In this document: one piece after another, positions 50,886 through 59,160 of the stretch
How the letters are laid out: each line of letters begins with the position of its first letter
Numbering within the stretch: position 1 is the stretch's first letter
Notes under the pieces: model-generated
Database searches by the model: none
The model's input: only the letters and a program-made list of their open reading frames with translations
Told to the model about the DNA's origin: nothing
Made by a program: the position numbers and the translations under genes
From: Lentilactobacillus diolivorans DSM 14421
Lineage (GTDB): Bacteria > Bacillota > Bacilli > Lactobacillales > Lactobacillaceae
DNA length: 64,000 bases
Reading direction: 5' to 3'
Assembly: GCF_001434255.1 (NCBI RefSeq)
Contig: NZ_AZEY01000079.1
Coordinates: 112,292-176,291, forward strand

Positions 50886-52217
50886 TTATTCATGAGGTGC
50901 TTTAGGGTGTTGAAGTTGGGCCATCTGGCCTCTAAACTCCTTGGAGTAGAGATTCAGGTCAGAACGGTATTCATTTAAATCATCGCTCATTTGAACAGTA
51001 TAGTCAGCTTCCTCACCGTGTTCACCTTGATCGAGGCCAAGCTCTTCTTCTTTACGATCAACTCGCATTGGCATTACCAAACTCATAACTTTAATAATGA
51101 TTGCTGCTGCAATAGAAACGAAGATAATTGTTGCTAGAGTCGCAATAATTTGGACACCAAGTTGATGAAAGCCGCCACCGTAGAAGAGACCGTTATGGGC
51201 AACGATGGGATTAACTGCTTTGGTTGCAAACAAGCCAGTAAAGATACTACCGACGATTCCGCTGACACCGTGGCAGCCAAAGGCATCAAGGGCATCATCA
51301 ACACCGATTCGATCCTTTAAATAGTTAACAAAGAAGTAGCTGGCGAATGTCGAAAACATGCCAATCCAGAATGAGCCTGCGATGGTTACAAATCCACAGG
51401 CTGGGGTAATCCCAACCAAGCCACAAAGTGTTCCGGTACAAACTCCCACTAACGTTGGCTTTCCTGAGATAACCATATCCAAGATCATCCAAGTTACCAT
51501 GGCAGTCCCAGTTGACATGGTTGTTGTGATCGTTGCCTGCGCGGCAATGTTATCAACGCCTAATGCTGAACCGGCGTTAAAGCCATACCAACCGATCCAA
51601 AGAATCGTGGCCCCAAGTAAAACCCATGGCAAATTGTAGTGGGTATGAGGAATATCACCATAGTGGATTCGTTTGCCCAAGAAGGCTGACAAGACAAACG
51701 CAGTAATCCCGGCATTAATATGAACAACGGTTCCACCAGCAAAGTCTAAAGTTCCCAGACCGGCCAAAAGACCATTGGGACTCCAAACCAGATGAACCAT
51801 TGGGTAGTAAATCAGGATTGACCAGAGAATTAAGAAGACTAATAAGAAGTTAAACTTAATTCGACCAACAACGGCGCCGACGAACAATGCCGGAGTAATA
51901 ATAGCAAACATCATTTCAAAAATAGAGAAGATACCGGTTGGAATCTTTGTTGCTGTGAGGGCACCCAATTTGACGCCGTTCATAAAGAAATTAGATAGTG
52001 TTCCAATGACACCACCAATGTTACCTTCAAATGACAGGCTGTAACCAACCATTACCCAGAGGACGATTGCGACACCAGTCATAATAAAAACCGACAACAT
52101 GGTGTTAACAACGTTTCGCTTTGACACTAGCCCACCATAGAAAAAGGCGAGGCCGGGTGTCATGAATAAGACCAAGATACTGGACAGAATCATAAATGAG
52201 GTGTTTGCAGTATTCAT
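50886..52217 (-). CDS. amtB: Ammonium transporter
   Basis: The 443-aa Amt/Mep/Rh channel has eleven TM helices, starting FMILSSILVLFMTPGLAFFYGGLV, with the twin conduction His in GGTVVHINAG and AFGCHGVSGI. The cytoplasmic C-terminal tail is long and charged (from about residue 380). No glnK gene is adjacent, so P-II control is either encoded elsewhere or absent. A GlnR-type box lies 26 bp upstream of the ATG, so repression under nitrogen excess is expected. It is a single gene with its own terminator. Confidence 0.93.
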   Translation of the reverse strand: MNTANTSFMILSSILVLFMTPGLAFFYGGLVSKRNVVNTMLSVFIMTGVAIVLWVMVGYSLSFEGNIGGVIGTLSNFFMNGVKLGALTATKIPTGIFSIFEMMFAIITPALFVGAVVGRIKFNFLLVFLILWSILIYYPMVHLVWSPNGLLAGLGTLDFAGGTVVHINAGITAFVLSAFLGKRIHYGDIPHTHYNLPWVLLGATILWIGWYGFNAGSALGVDNIAAQATITTTMSTGTAMVTWMILDMVISGKPTLVGVCTGTLCGLVGITPACGFVTIAGSFWIGMFSTFASYFFVNYLKDRIGVDDALDAFGCHGVSGIVGSIFTGLFATKAVNPIVAHNGLFYGGGFHQLGVQIIATLATIIFVSIAAAIIIKVMSLVMPMRVDRKEEELGLDQGEHGEEADYTVQMSDDLNEYRSDLNLYSKEFRGQMAQLQHPKAPHE

Positions 52218-52242
52218 AACATTCGCTTCCTTCTTGCTTTAA

Positions 52243-52259
52243 TGTCATAAATTCTAACA
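52243..52259 (-). promoter_or_regulatory. GlnR box upstream of amtB
   Basis: TGTTAGAATTTATGACA (minus strand) fits the GlnR/TnrA consensus TGTNAN7TNACA exactly. The rest of the 52218-52624 gap has no gene; it ends with the terminator annotated at 52432. Confidence 0.75.
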
Positions 52260-52431
52260 TTGACAAGATTCTTCGTCTAGTCGATGTTAAGCTGATTCTT
52301 AGCGAATTTTAATACGGCTTTAAGATGAAACCGGTCACAAATGCCTAAAAACAACGCATCTAATATTCAAATGAATTATTAAAAATATTTTTACAAGTAA
52401 CCGCCCCATGTTAGCAATTATCACAAATATG

Positions 52432-52474
52432 ACAAAAACAGCTATCTATCATTCGAATAAATAGCTGTTTTTGT
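52432..52474. terminator. Bidirectional terminator
   Basis: ACAAAAACAGCTAT pairs with ATAGCTGTTTTTGT around CTATCATTCGAATAA. It lies 150 bp past the stop of the 52625 gene on the minus strand. Confidence 0.75.
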
Positions 52475-52624
52475 TATATTTAGTTCTGGCTAGTATTGGA
52501 TTGGAATCTGATTAATCAACCGGCCGGATACGACGATCAGCAACCGATGATTATCAAGAAGCTAGTTCTGTTTGGCCGTTTAATAAATGAACCGTTTATG
52601 ACTGATTAAGTTAATTTAGCGATT

Positions 52625-53266
52625 TTATATTAAGTTCTTTAATGCATCATCAACCGCCATGTCACCGTCGCTCATTTCAATGATTTTACCAATCGTGCTG
52701 TCATCTTGGACAATCGCGGCCAACACAGCGGCAACGTTGCTGATGCTGTTCTCGTTACTGCTATATGAGCCAAGGGTGACTTTGCCACTTCCAGGTTTTT
52801 CAGTTAGTGCGGTGGGTTGCAAAATTGTGTAATCAAAGTTAGTTGCTTTAATTAACCAGAGATCCGCAAAATGCTTGGCAATGAGGTAGTTAGCCAGTGG
52901 TGATGGATTCGGACCACTAAATGAATCTGGGGTTAGTGAGTCACGAGAGCTTAGCATGACAAAACGATCGATCCCCTTTTTAGCAGCTTCAATCATTACT
53001 TTAACAGCACCATTTAAATCGACTTGGAGTAAATCTTTACCACCTGATCCGGCGGTAAAAATCAGCGCGTCGGCATCCGGTAGTTCAGATAAGATTGTGT
53101 CCTTTGTATCGTGAAGGTCAATCTTGAATGCCTTCACGTTTGAAGCGTTTGGAACGTTTTCGGGTGTTCGGGCACCGGCAAATACTTCATTTTCCTTGTC
53201 ACTTGCCAGTTTGGTAACGACTTGAGCGCCAACACGGCCGGTAGCGCCAATGACGATAATTTTCAT
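52625..53266 (-). CDS. NAD(P)-binding protein, atypical SDR (YwnB/NmrA-like)
   Basis: The 213-aa Rossmann protein begins MKIIVIGATGRVGAQVVTKL (GxxGxxG) and has ADALIFTAGSGGKD, DRFVMLSSRDSL, FDYTILQPTALTEKPGSGKV and a C-terminal helix. The Tyr-x-x-x-Lys pair of classical SDRs is replaced by a YLIAKHFAD segment (Tyr and Lys are present there). It may act as a redox sensor or a flavin or NADPH-dependent reductase; the function is unknown. The start at 53266 follows GAGGAGG; a longer frame to 53287 lacks an SD. Confidence 0.8.
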   Translation of the reverse strand: MKIIVIGATGRVGAQVVTKLASDKENEVFAGARTPENVPNASNVKAFKIDLHDTKDTILSELPDADALIFTAGSGGKDLLQVDLNGAVKVMIEAAKKGIDRFVMLSSRDSLTPDSFSGPNPSPLANYLIAKHFADLWLIKATNFDYTILQPTALTEKPGSGKVTLGSYSSNENSISNVAAVLAAIVQDDSTIGKIIEMSDGDMAVDDALKNLI

Positions 53267-53364
53267 TATAAATCCTCCTCGTATCACTTGTTGATTTCAG
53301 TATATCGGTTCTGCCCCGTTAAATGAAAGTAAATCAGCTTAAAAAATAACTTTATTTGAGAATC

Positions 53365-53378
53365 TTGATTTACATCAA
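53365..53378 (+). promoter_or_regulatory. FNR/FLP-type palindrome before the metal operon
   Basis: TTGATTTACATCAA matches TTGAT-N4-ATCAA exactly, 61 bp before the ATPase ATG. A Crp/Fnr-family regulator (FLP in lactobacilli) could act here. Confidence 0.5.
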
Positions 53379-53439
53379 TTATTTATTATCAATTTCCAGA
53401 TAAACTAAGGCTGTAATCAAAAGACGGGGGTAAACAAAC

Positions 53440-55350
53440 ATGAAAATGCAACGATTTATTAATCAACATATTAACCAAGTGACGTTATTGACTGCTATTC
53501 TAATCGGGATTGGATTATTAGGAAAGGTTTTTGCTTCGAACACAATTTATACATTGGCGTTTATTAGTGCGTCAATTATTTCGGCGGTTCCAATTATTCT
53601 GCGGGCGGCTTCAGCACTGCGATTTAAAACGATTAGCATTGAGCTGTTGGTTAGCATTGCCGTTATTGGCGCATTTATGATTGGCGAATACAATGAATCG
53701 GCAATTGTCACATTCCTTTTTCTTTTCGGAACATTTCTTGAAGACAAGACATTGGCCAAAACACGGCATTCGATTAAGGATTTAACTCAGATGGCGCCAA
53801 CAACGGCATTGGTTATTAATGATGATGGTCAAGCCGAAGAGACAGATGTGGATTTTGTTGACGTTGGAGATACCGTTCTAGTAAAAACTGGTGCCCAAAT
53901 TCCGGTCGACGGGAAAATTACTGAAGGGTCAGGCCATTTAAATGAGGCCAGTATCACTGGTGAATCTAAATTGGTAACCAAAAATGTTGGTGATCCCGTC
54001 TATTCTGGCACTTTTGTGGATAACGGGACGATTAAAGTTCAAGCTAATAAGGTTGGTGATGATACCACATTTGGCAAGATTGTCGAGTTGGTCGAAGATG
54101 CCCAGGATACAAAGTCACCGGCTGAAAAGTTTATTGACAAATTTGCAACTTATTATACACCGGCAGTTTTGATCATTGCCTTGGCTGTGGGACTGTTAAC
54201 CACTGATTTTCGCTTGGCAATTACTGTGTTGGTGCTGGGATGCCCTGGTGCTTTGGTCATTGGCGCGCCTGTTTCAAACGTTGCCGGAATTGGTAATGGT
54301 GCCAAACACGGTGTTTTAATCAAGGGTGGCGAAGTGATGAATACTTTTTCAAACGTGGATACGGTGATGTTTGATAAAACCGGCACATTAACCGAAGAGA
54401 AGACAGCAGTGACTCAAGTCCAAAGTTATGGCGATCAGTCAGCTGATTTAGCCTATGCAGCGGCCGTTGAGAACCAATCCGATCATCCTTTGGCTAAAGC
54501 AATTGTCAATTTTGCAAGGGCGACAGGTGTTTCATTCGATAAGATGCAACCGGCATCAAGTGACGTCATCAAGGGGCGTGGCATTTCAGCAGTTGTTAAT
54601 CAGCATCGTGTCTTAATTGGTAATCGTGAATTGATGAAGTCAAATCAAATTGAACTCAGCCAAACCCAACAGACTGATCTAAAAAGTATGCAGCAACACG
54701 GACGCTCTTCAGTCCTGATTGCCATTGATGGTCACGTTCAGTTGATCCTTGGTATTTCAGATGTTGTTCGGGCTGGTGTTCGTGAAAGCTTGCAACAGCT
54801 GAAAAAGTTAGGCATTAAAAAAACGGTGATGTTAACTGGTGATAACCAGCTAACGGCCCAAGCAGTTGCTGACCAGATTGGCATTGATGAGGTTCATGCC
54901 GAACTCTTACCAGAACAAAAGGTCACCTATGTGAAACAGGCGCAACAAGCAGGCCATAAAGTAGCCTTTGTGGGTGACGGGATTAATGACAGTCCGTCGT
55001 TGGTGACGGCCGATATCGGGATCGCAATGGGAAGTGGTACCGACGTAGCGGTTGAGACGTCTGATGTTGTGTTAATGTCATCAAGCTTTGACGAGTTGAT
55101 TCATGCCTATGGCTTGTCTAAGAAGACGGTCAGCAACACTAAGGAAAATATTTTTATTGCCATTGCAACGGTGGTCATGCTGTTGATTGGCCTGGTTCTC
55201 GGGTTTGTTTACATGGCAAGCGGGATGTTTGTTCATGAGGCAAGTATCCTTGTCGTGATTTTTAATGCGATGCGACTAATTAATTATCGACAAAAGAAGT
55301 CAAAACTTGACGCAGATCAAGTAAAAGTTAATCAGTATGGCTTATCTTAG
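53440..55350 (+). CDS. P1B-type metal ATPase with CPG motif
   Basis: The 636-aa protein lacks an N-terminal HMA domain. It has TM pairs, the actuator TGES, the TM6 motif GCPGALVIGAPVS, the phosphorylation site DKTGTLT, QSDHPLAKAI (HP motif intact), TGDN and GDGINDSPSLVTADIGIAMG. Known P1B groups carry CPC, CPH, SPC, TPC and similar triplets; CPG makes the metal uncertain. It is the first gene of an operon with a CopZ-like chaperone and a Dps-like protein, which favours copper, iron or manganese. SD GGGGG lies 10 nt before the ATG. Confidence 0.87.
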   Translation: MKMQRFINQHINQVTLLTAILIGIGLLGKVFASNTIYTLAFISASIISAVPIILRAASALRFKTISIELLVSIAVIGAFMIGEYNESAIVTFLFLFGTFLEDKTLAKTRHSIKDLTQMAPTTALVINDDGQAEETDVDFVDVGDTVLVKTGAQIPVDGKITEGSGHLNEASITGESKLVTKNVGDPVYSGTFVDNGTIKVQANKVGDDTTFGKIVELVEDAQDTKSPAEKFIDKFATYYTPAVLIIALAVGLLTTDFRLAITVLVLGCPGALVIGAPVSNVAGIGNGAKHGVLIKGGEVMNTFSNVDTVMFDKTGTLTEEKTAVTQVQSYGDQSADLAYAAAVENQSDHPLAKAIVNFARATGVSFDKMQPASSDVIKGRGISAVVNQHRVLIGNRELMKSNQIELSQTQQTDLKSMQQHGRSSVLIAIDGHVQLILGISDVVRAGVRESLQQLKKLGIKKTVMLTGDNQLTAQAVADQIGIDEVHAELLPEQKVTYVKQAQQAGHKVAFVGDGINDSPSLVTADIGIAMGSGTDVAVETSDVVLMSSSFDELIHAYGLSKKTVSNTKENIFIAIATVVMLLIGLVLGFVYMASGMFVHEASILVVIFNAMRLINYRQKKSKLDADQVKVNQYGLS

Positions 55351-55387
55351 TAAATGAAAGTCAAGTCAACAAATGGAGGTATTTAAA

Positions 55388-55609
55388 ATGAGTAAAGCAA
55401 TTTTACAATTAGATGCATTATCATGCCCGGCATGTATGACCAAGATTCAAAGCGCATTGGAAAAACAAACTGGTGTAGCGACTGTCAAAGTCTTGTTTAA
55501 CGCCGCTAAGGTAAAGGCGGACTTTGATGCCGAACAAATTTCAGCAGATCAATTAGCCAATACGGTGACTGATTTGGGTTATGAAGTTAAATCTGTGAAG
55601 ACAAAATAA
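55388..55609 (+). CDS. Heavy-metal-associated domain protein (CopZ-like)
   Basis: The 73-aa ferredoxin-like protein has SCPACMTKIQSALEKQTGV: the metal site is CPACM, compared with the usual GMTCxxC. It probably hands a soft metal to the ATPase, or regulates it. The start at 55388 (MSKAILQL) follows GGAGG. The gene lies 37 bp after the ATPase and 19 bp before the Dps-like gene, clearly one operon. Confidence 0.88.
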   Translation: MSKAILQLDALSCPACMTKIQSALEKQTGVATVKVLFNAAKVKADFDAEQISADQLANTVTDLGYEVKSVKTK

Positions 55610-55628
55610 GAAAGAGTGAGGTGCCATT

Positions 55629-56171
55629 ATGACAACTGAAACACCAGAAAAACGTTATCAAGCTGAGGTTAAGCAAGCGGATATCGATCATCATACGCCA
55701 ACGGCAGGCGCGATGACAGGACACATTGTTGCCAACCTAGTCGTTTTAGCTGACAAGCTGCAACAAATGAAGTGGTATGTAAAGGGGATTAATGCCAACG
55801 AATTAAAAGGCAGCTTTAAGGGGTTGTTGAAGCAGGCGTATCAGCAACGGGATGCTTTGGGAACGGCGTTAATTGATGAAAATTTGATAACACCAACAAT
55901 TCGAAAAGAATTTGCTGAATATGCCATGTTGACTGAAAATGGTCAAAACAAATATCAGTCTGCGGAATGGTTAATCAATGACTTGGTTCACGATTATAAT
56001 ACACAGAATCTATTTGTAACTCGGGCAATAAAATTGGCGAAAAAAGAGGATCGGCCAGTATTAACTCAGCATTTGACAACGCTATTGGGGAGCGACAATC
56101 ATAATATCGCGATGCTGCAGGCACTCTTGGGGAAGACACCACGAGAGGGATTGGACGAAGATGAGGATTAA
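55629..56171 (+). CDS. Dps-like ferritin-fold protein with altered ferroxidase site
   Basis: This 180-aa four-helix protein aligns with Dps: GHIVANLVVLADKLQQMKWYVKGINANELKGSF is the first helix and BC region, and AEWLINDLVHDYNTQNLFVTRAIKLAKKE the next. The Dps ferroxidase usually has HW(N/Y)..(L)HEKF, with two His; here the first is Lys (KWYVKG) and the second is absent (ELKGSF), so iron oxidation of the classic type is doubtful. The C-terminus is acidic. It may instead bind DNA or metal. It is the third gene of the ATPase-chaperone operon. Confidence 0.8.
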   Translation: MTTETPEKRYQAEVKQADIDHHTPTAGAMTGHIVANLVVLADKLQQMKWYVKGINANELKGSFKGLLKQAYQQRDALGTALIDENLITPTIRKEFAEYAMLTENGQNKYQSAEWLINDLVHDYNTQNLFVTRAIKLAKKEDRPVLTQHLTTLLGSDNHNIAMLQALLGKTPREGLDEDED

Positions 56172-56207
56172 AATTTCCAATATAATTGAATGATTTTAGA
56201 CACACTA

Positions 56208-56245
56208 AGAGCCGGAGATGGTTGATCTTTCCCTTGGCTCTTTTT
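56208..56245 (+). terminator. Terminator of the metal operon
   Basis: AAGAGCCGGA..GGCTCTTTTTG: AGAGCC pairs with GGCTCT around an internal GAT/ATC pair, followed by T5, 37 bp past the stop. Confidence 0.7.
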
Positions 56246-56324
56246 GTGACTGTTTTGTTGCTTTGAATTATCTTAACGACGAATAAATTTGAAGTTTGAT
56301 TAAGATTAGAGCTTTTTAGTCATA

Positions 56325-56385
56325 TTGACAACTACAGAATGTAGTTTATAATACCAAACATGTAGATATTAAAACTATATGTTTG
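56325..56385 (+). promoter_or_regulatory. degV promoter with two inverted repeats
   Basis: -35 TTGACA (56325-56330) and -10 TATAAT (56347-56352) are 16 nt apart. The spacer is filled by the palindrome ACTACA-GAA-TGTAGT (56331-56345). CAAACAT..ATGTTTG (56355-56385) spans the start of the transcript. A repressor site in the spacer is likely. Confidence 0.7.
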
Positions 56386-56398
56386 GGAGAAATTTATA

Positions 56399-57250
56399 AT
56401 GACAACAAAAATTGCCTTGCTCGTTGATTCAGCCTCAGATGTACCAACTGAAATTACTGCTAATGAAAACATTGAAGTTGTGCCACTGATTGTGACAGCA
56501 AATGGTCAGGAGTATCTTGATCGAGAAACGATTCAACCAGAAGAAGTTTATCAAATGATCGCACATAATCAGATTCCTAAAACGGCTAGTCCAACCGTTG
56601 GAATTGTCAAAAAATCGATTGAAAAATTAACAAACCGTGGTTATCAGCAAATCATCGCCGTTACAATTTCGAGTGGTTTATCAATCACCAATCGAGTCTT
56701 TAAGCAAGCAGCCGAGGAGAGTGACGGTATTAAGATGACCGTGATTGATTCGAAAAATATTGGAATTGGTAGTGGTTTGGTTGCCGCCTACGCCGAGAAA
56801 CTCATTAACAACCAAGTGGCTTATAATGAAATTGTGACCCGGGTTGAAGAATCCGTCATTAAAAGCCGGGTCTACTTCTACATCCCAACACTAAAGTATC
56901 TTAGAATTGGTGGTAGAATCGGTAAAGTAGCTGGTTTGATTGGCTCAGCGTTGAATATTAAACCGATTATCTCGTGCAATCCACAGGGGATCTATTATCC
57001 GATCGCTAAGACCCGTTCTGAAAAGAAAGCCATCGGAAAACTACTGGATTTAGCAGTGACTCATGCGCAGAAAAGTGATCATTTTCGGATGGGCGTTGCG
57101 CAGGGAAACGACGATTCGCTGATGAAACAAGTCACGGCCGAGCTTAAGAATCGGTTTCCTGAGCAGAAAATCTATACAGGCAATGTTTCACCAGCATTGG
57201 GTGTGCATACCGGTCCCGGCTTGATTGGCATTGCTGTTCAAATTGATTAA
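56399..57250 (+). CDS. DegV family fatty-acid-binding protein
   Basis: The 283-aa DegV protein has IALLVDSASDVPTEI, AHNQIPKTASPTVG, ITISSGLSITNRVFKQAA, DSKNIGIGSGLVA, LKYLRIGGRIGKVAGLIGSALNIKPII and HTGPGLIGIAV. DegV (FakB) proteins bind fatty acids for phosphorylation by FakA in Gram-positives. The start follows GGGAG. It is the first gene of a pair with DUF1836, 21 bp apart. Its promoter carries a strong palindrome between -35 and -10. Confidence 0.88.
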   Translation: MTTKIALLVDSASDVPTEITANENIEVVPLIVTANGQEYLDRETIQPEEVYQMIAHNQIPKTASPTVGIVKKSIEKLTNRGYQQIIAVTISSGLSITNRVFKQAAEESDGIKMTVIDSKNIGIGSGLVAAYAEKLINNQVAYNEIVTRVEESVIKSRVYFYIPTLKYLRIGGRIGKVAGLIGSALNIKPIISCNPQGIYYPIAKTRSEKKAIGKLLDLAVTHAQKSDHFRMGVAQGNDDSLMKQVTAELKNRFPEQKIYTGNVSPALGVHTGPGLIGIAVQID

Positions 57251-57271
57251 TTGATAGGGGAGATTTTTAAA

Positions 57272-57760
57272 GTGACCAGTAACCAAAAATCAATTGCTAA
57301 GTTACCTTTATGGGATGAACTGCCCGGATTTAGCCTCCACCTTGATCAACTACTTGATATTACGAATTCCTATGTTGAACCGATCATTGGTGAAACCGTC
57401 ACTAAGACGATGATTCACAACTATTTTAAGGGTCAGATCCTTGATTCGCCGGAAACGAAGGGCTATGAACGTAAGCAATTAGCAGGGGCAATCGTCGTTG
57501 ATCTTTTGAAGAATGTTTTTACGTTGTCTGAAATTAAGCAGGGATTAAACTGGATTCTCGTGGATGCGTCACCCCAGGAGGGCTATGATAACTTCGCCCG
57601 AATGTTTAATGAACAGGCAGCTCAGAAGCGAATAGGTTCAACAAAAGTCACCAGTATTGATTTGAAGTCGGCGTCCAAGGCAACGGTGATGCAGTATCAC
57701 GCAGTCCAAGCAATTTTATTTTGGCTTTCAACTCGCCAGATTTTGAAGGATAATCTTTAA
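57272..57760 (+). CDS. DUF1836 domain protein
   Basis: The 162-aa protein (MTSNQKSIAKLPLWDELPGF) has the DUF1836 layout: a short N-terminal segment with LPLWDELPGFSLHLDQLLD, then TKTMIHNYFKGQIL, which has the look of a helix-turn-helix, and a helical C-terminal half. A GTG start at 57272 follows AGGGGAG. It is adjacent to degV, as commonly seen in lactobacilli. The function is unknown; a DNA-binding role is possible. Confidence 0.78.
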   Translation: MTSNQKSIAKLPLWDELPGFSLHLDQLLDITNSYVEPIIGETVTKTMIHNYFKGQILDSPETKGYERKQLAGAIVVDLLKNVFTLSEIKQGLNWILVDASPQEGYDNFARMFNEQAAQKRIGSTKVTSIDLKSASKATVMQYHAVQAILFWLSTRQILKDNL

Positions 57761-57801
57761 CCCGGCAATCAGAGTCATTAAATTTAATATTGATAAATAA
57801 A

Positions 57802-57862
57802 AAGTCTCAGTGACGTTGAATGCTTGATCTAGTGGTGCATTCAATGTTGCTGAGGCTTTTTT
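57802..57862 (+). terminator. Terminator after the DUF1836 gene
   Basis: AGTCTCAG.GACGTTGAATGC pairs with GCATTCAATGTTGCTGAGGCT and is followed by T6. Confidence 0.85.
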
Positions 57863-58047
57863 GGCTACCGAGTATGAACGTGGTCAAATAGACAGCTCTT
57901 GGCCATGTGACTAATCGGTTAATGCTTAATAATTGGGGGGGTACTATTAGGCTACCGAGCATAAACGTGGTCAAACAGGCAACTCCCGGCCACTATTAGG
58001 CAACCAAGTCGAAACGTGGTCAAATAGGCAACTCCCGGCCATATAAA
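57862..58047. repeat. Three copies of a repeat left arm in tandem-like array
   Basis: GGCTACCGAG..GTGGTCAAATAGACAG..TTGGCC (57862-57910), a second copy (57950-57998) and a third (57999-58047) share about 49 bp each; copies two and three abut with a 49-bp period. Only the third leads into a complete hairpin (58016-58128). Confidence 0.75.
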
Positions 58048-58128
58048 TAGACCACCCCACCATTCCAGAATAAGGAATAATGGGGTGGTCTATTTATATT
58101 CTGGGAGTTAAACGCCTATTGGACGCAC
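58016..58128 (-). repeat. Long-hairpin repeat element, copy C
   Basis: GTGGTC.AATAGGC pairs with GCCTATTGGAC, AACTCCCGG with TCTGGGAGTT, ATATAAATAGACCACCCCA with its complement. The apex is ATTCC-AGAATAA-GGAAT. It lies 9 bp past the stop of the aldo/keto reductase gene (minus strand). Confidence 0.8.
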
Positions 58129-58137
58129 TCTTATTTT

Positions 58138-59115
58138 TTACCACAAATACGCTACCGGGTTCTTAATGTACTTATCGTACACATCTTTTACAATTTGCAT
58201 TTGTTCGGCCGTTAATGCCGGTAAATCCGCTGCCGTTGTATTTCTATCAATTTGGGTTGGATTACTTGCTCCTGGAATGACTGCCGAAACCGCATCGTAC
58301 ATTAAGATGAATCTTAATGCCGTTGCGGCCAGATTATCGGTTCCAAGTCGCTGCTTCAGCTCGTTTGCCGCCTTGACACCGGTTAAGTAATCAACGCCAG
58401 AGAAAGTCTCACCCTTGTCAAATAACTGGCCATTCCGGTTGGTTGTTCGATGATCTTCCGGGGCAAATCTTGTATCGGCGGTAAACTTTCCGGTCAGCAG
58501 CCCACTTGCTAAAGGCACTCTGGCTAAAACACCAATATTATTTTTCTTAGCTAAATCGAAGAACAGATCAGCCGGTCGCAATCTGAACATATTGAAAATA
58601 ATTTCAACCGCAGAAATATCATATGACATTGCTTTAATGGCTTCTTCAACCCGCTCCACACTGACACCGTAGTTCTTGATTTTGCCCTCTTTTTTTAATT
58701 CATCGAGGGTAAAGAAGGTATCGGGCATGTAATAAACACTCATTGGGGGACAGTGGAGCAACACGAGATCCAGCGAATCAACCCCCATATTGGTTAGCGA
58801 GTCATCAACGTAACGGGTTAAATTATCTGGACTGAAATGGTCAGAGGTTAGTGGTTCTTCTTTACGACCGATTTTGGTGGTGAAATGAACGTCGGGATGG
58901 GTTTTGACAAACCGACCAACTGCCTGCTCACTTTTTCCGCCTTGATAGCCATCGGCAGTGTCAAAGAAATTAACGCCATGATCATAAGCAGCTTGCAAAG
59001 TGTCATCCGCGTCCTGTTGATTGAATGGCGTACCCCACTTGCCACCCAACTGCCAAGTCCCTAATGAAACTTCACTAATTGAAAAGCCGGTTTTACCAAG
59101 TGTTCGAAATTTCAT
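58138..59115 (-). CDS. Aldo/keto reductase
   Basis: The 325-aa AKR, with KFRTLGKTGFSISEVSLGTWQLGG at the start, carries the catalytic tetrad: Asp and Tyr in NFFDTADGYQGG, Lys in TTKIGR and His in LVLLHCPP. SGVDYLTGV and the NADP-binding VSAVIPGASNPTQIDRN follow. It is closer to the YajO/YccK-like AKR branch than the gene at 8.5 kb. The natural substrate is unknown. SD AGGAGGA precedes the ATG. A palindrome lies 29 bp upstream, and repeat copy C lies directly downstream. Confidence 0.85.
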   Translation of the reverse strand: MKFRTLGKTGFSISEVSLGTWQLGGKWGTPFNQQDADDTLQAAYDHGVNFFDTADGYQGGKSEQAVGRFVKTHPDVHFTTKIGRKEEPLTSDHFSPDNLTRYVDDSLTNMGVDSLDLVLLHCPPMSVYYMPDTFFTLDELKKEGKIKNYGVSVERVEEAIKAMSYDISAVEIIFNMFRLRPADLFFDLAKKNNIGVLARVPLASGLLTGKFTADTRFAPEDHRTTNRNGQLFDKGETFSGVDYLTGVKAANELKQRLGTDNLAATALRFILMYDAVSAVIPGASNPTQIDRNTTAADLPALTAEQMQIVKDVYDKYIKNPVAYLW

Positions 59116-59144
59116 ATGATTGTTTCCTCCTAATGAATTGTTCT

Positions 59145-59160
59145 GGTGAACCGAATCACC
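59145..59160 (-). promoter_or_regulatory. Palindrome upstream of the aldo/keto reductase
   Basis: GGTGA-ACCGAA-TCACC lies about 30 bp before the ATG (minus strand). It may be an operator for an unlinked regulator. Confidence 0.4.
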
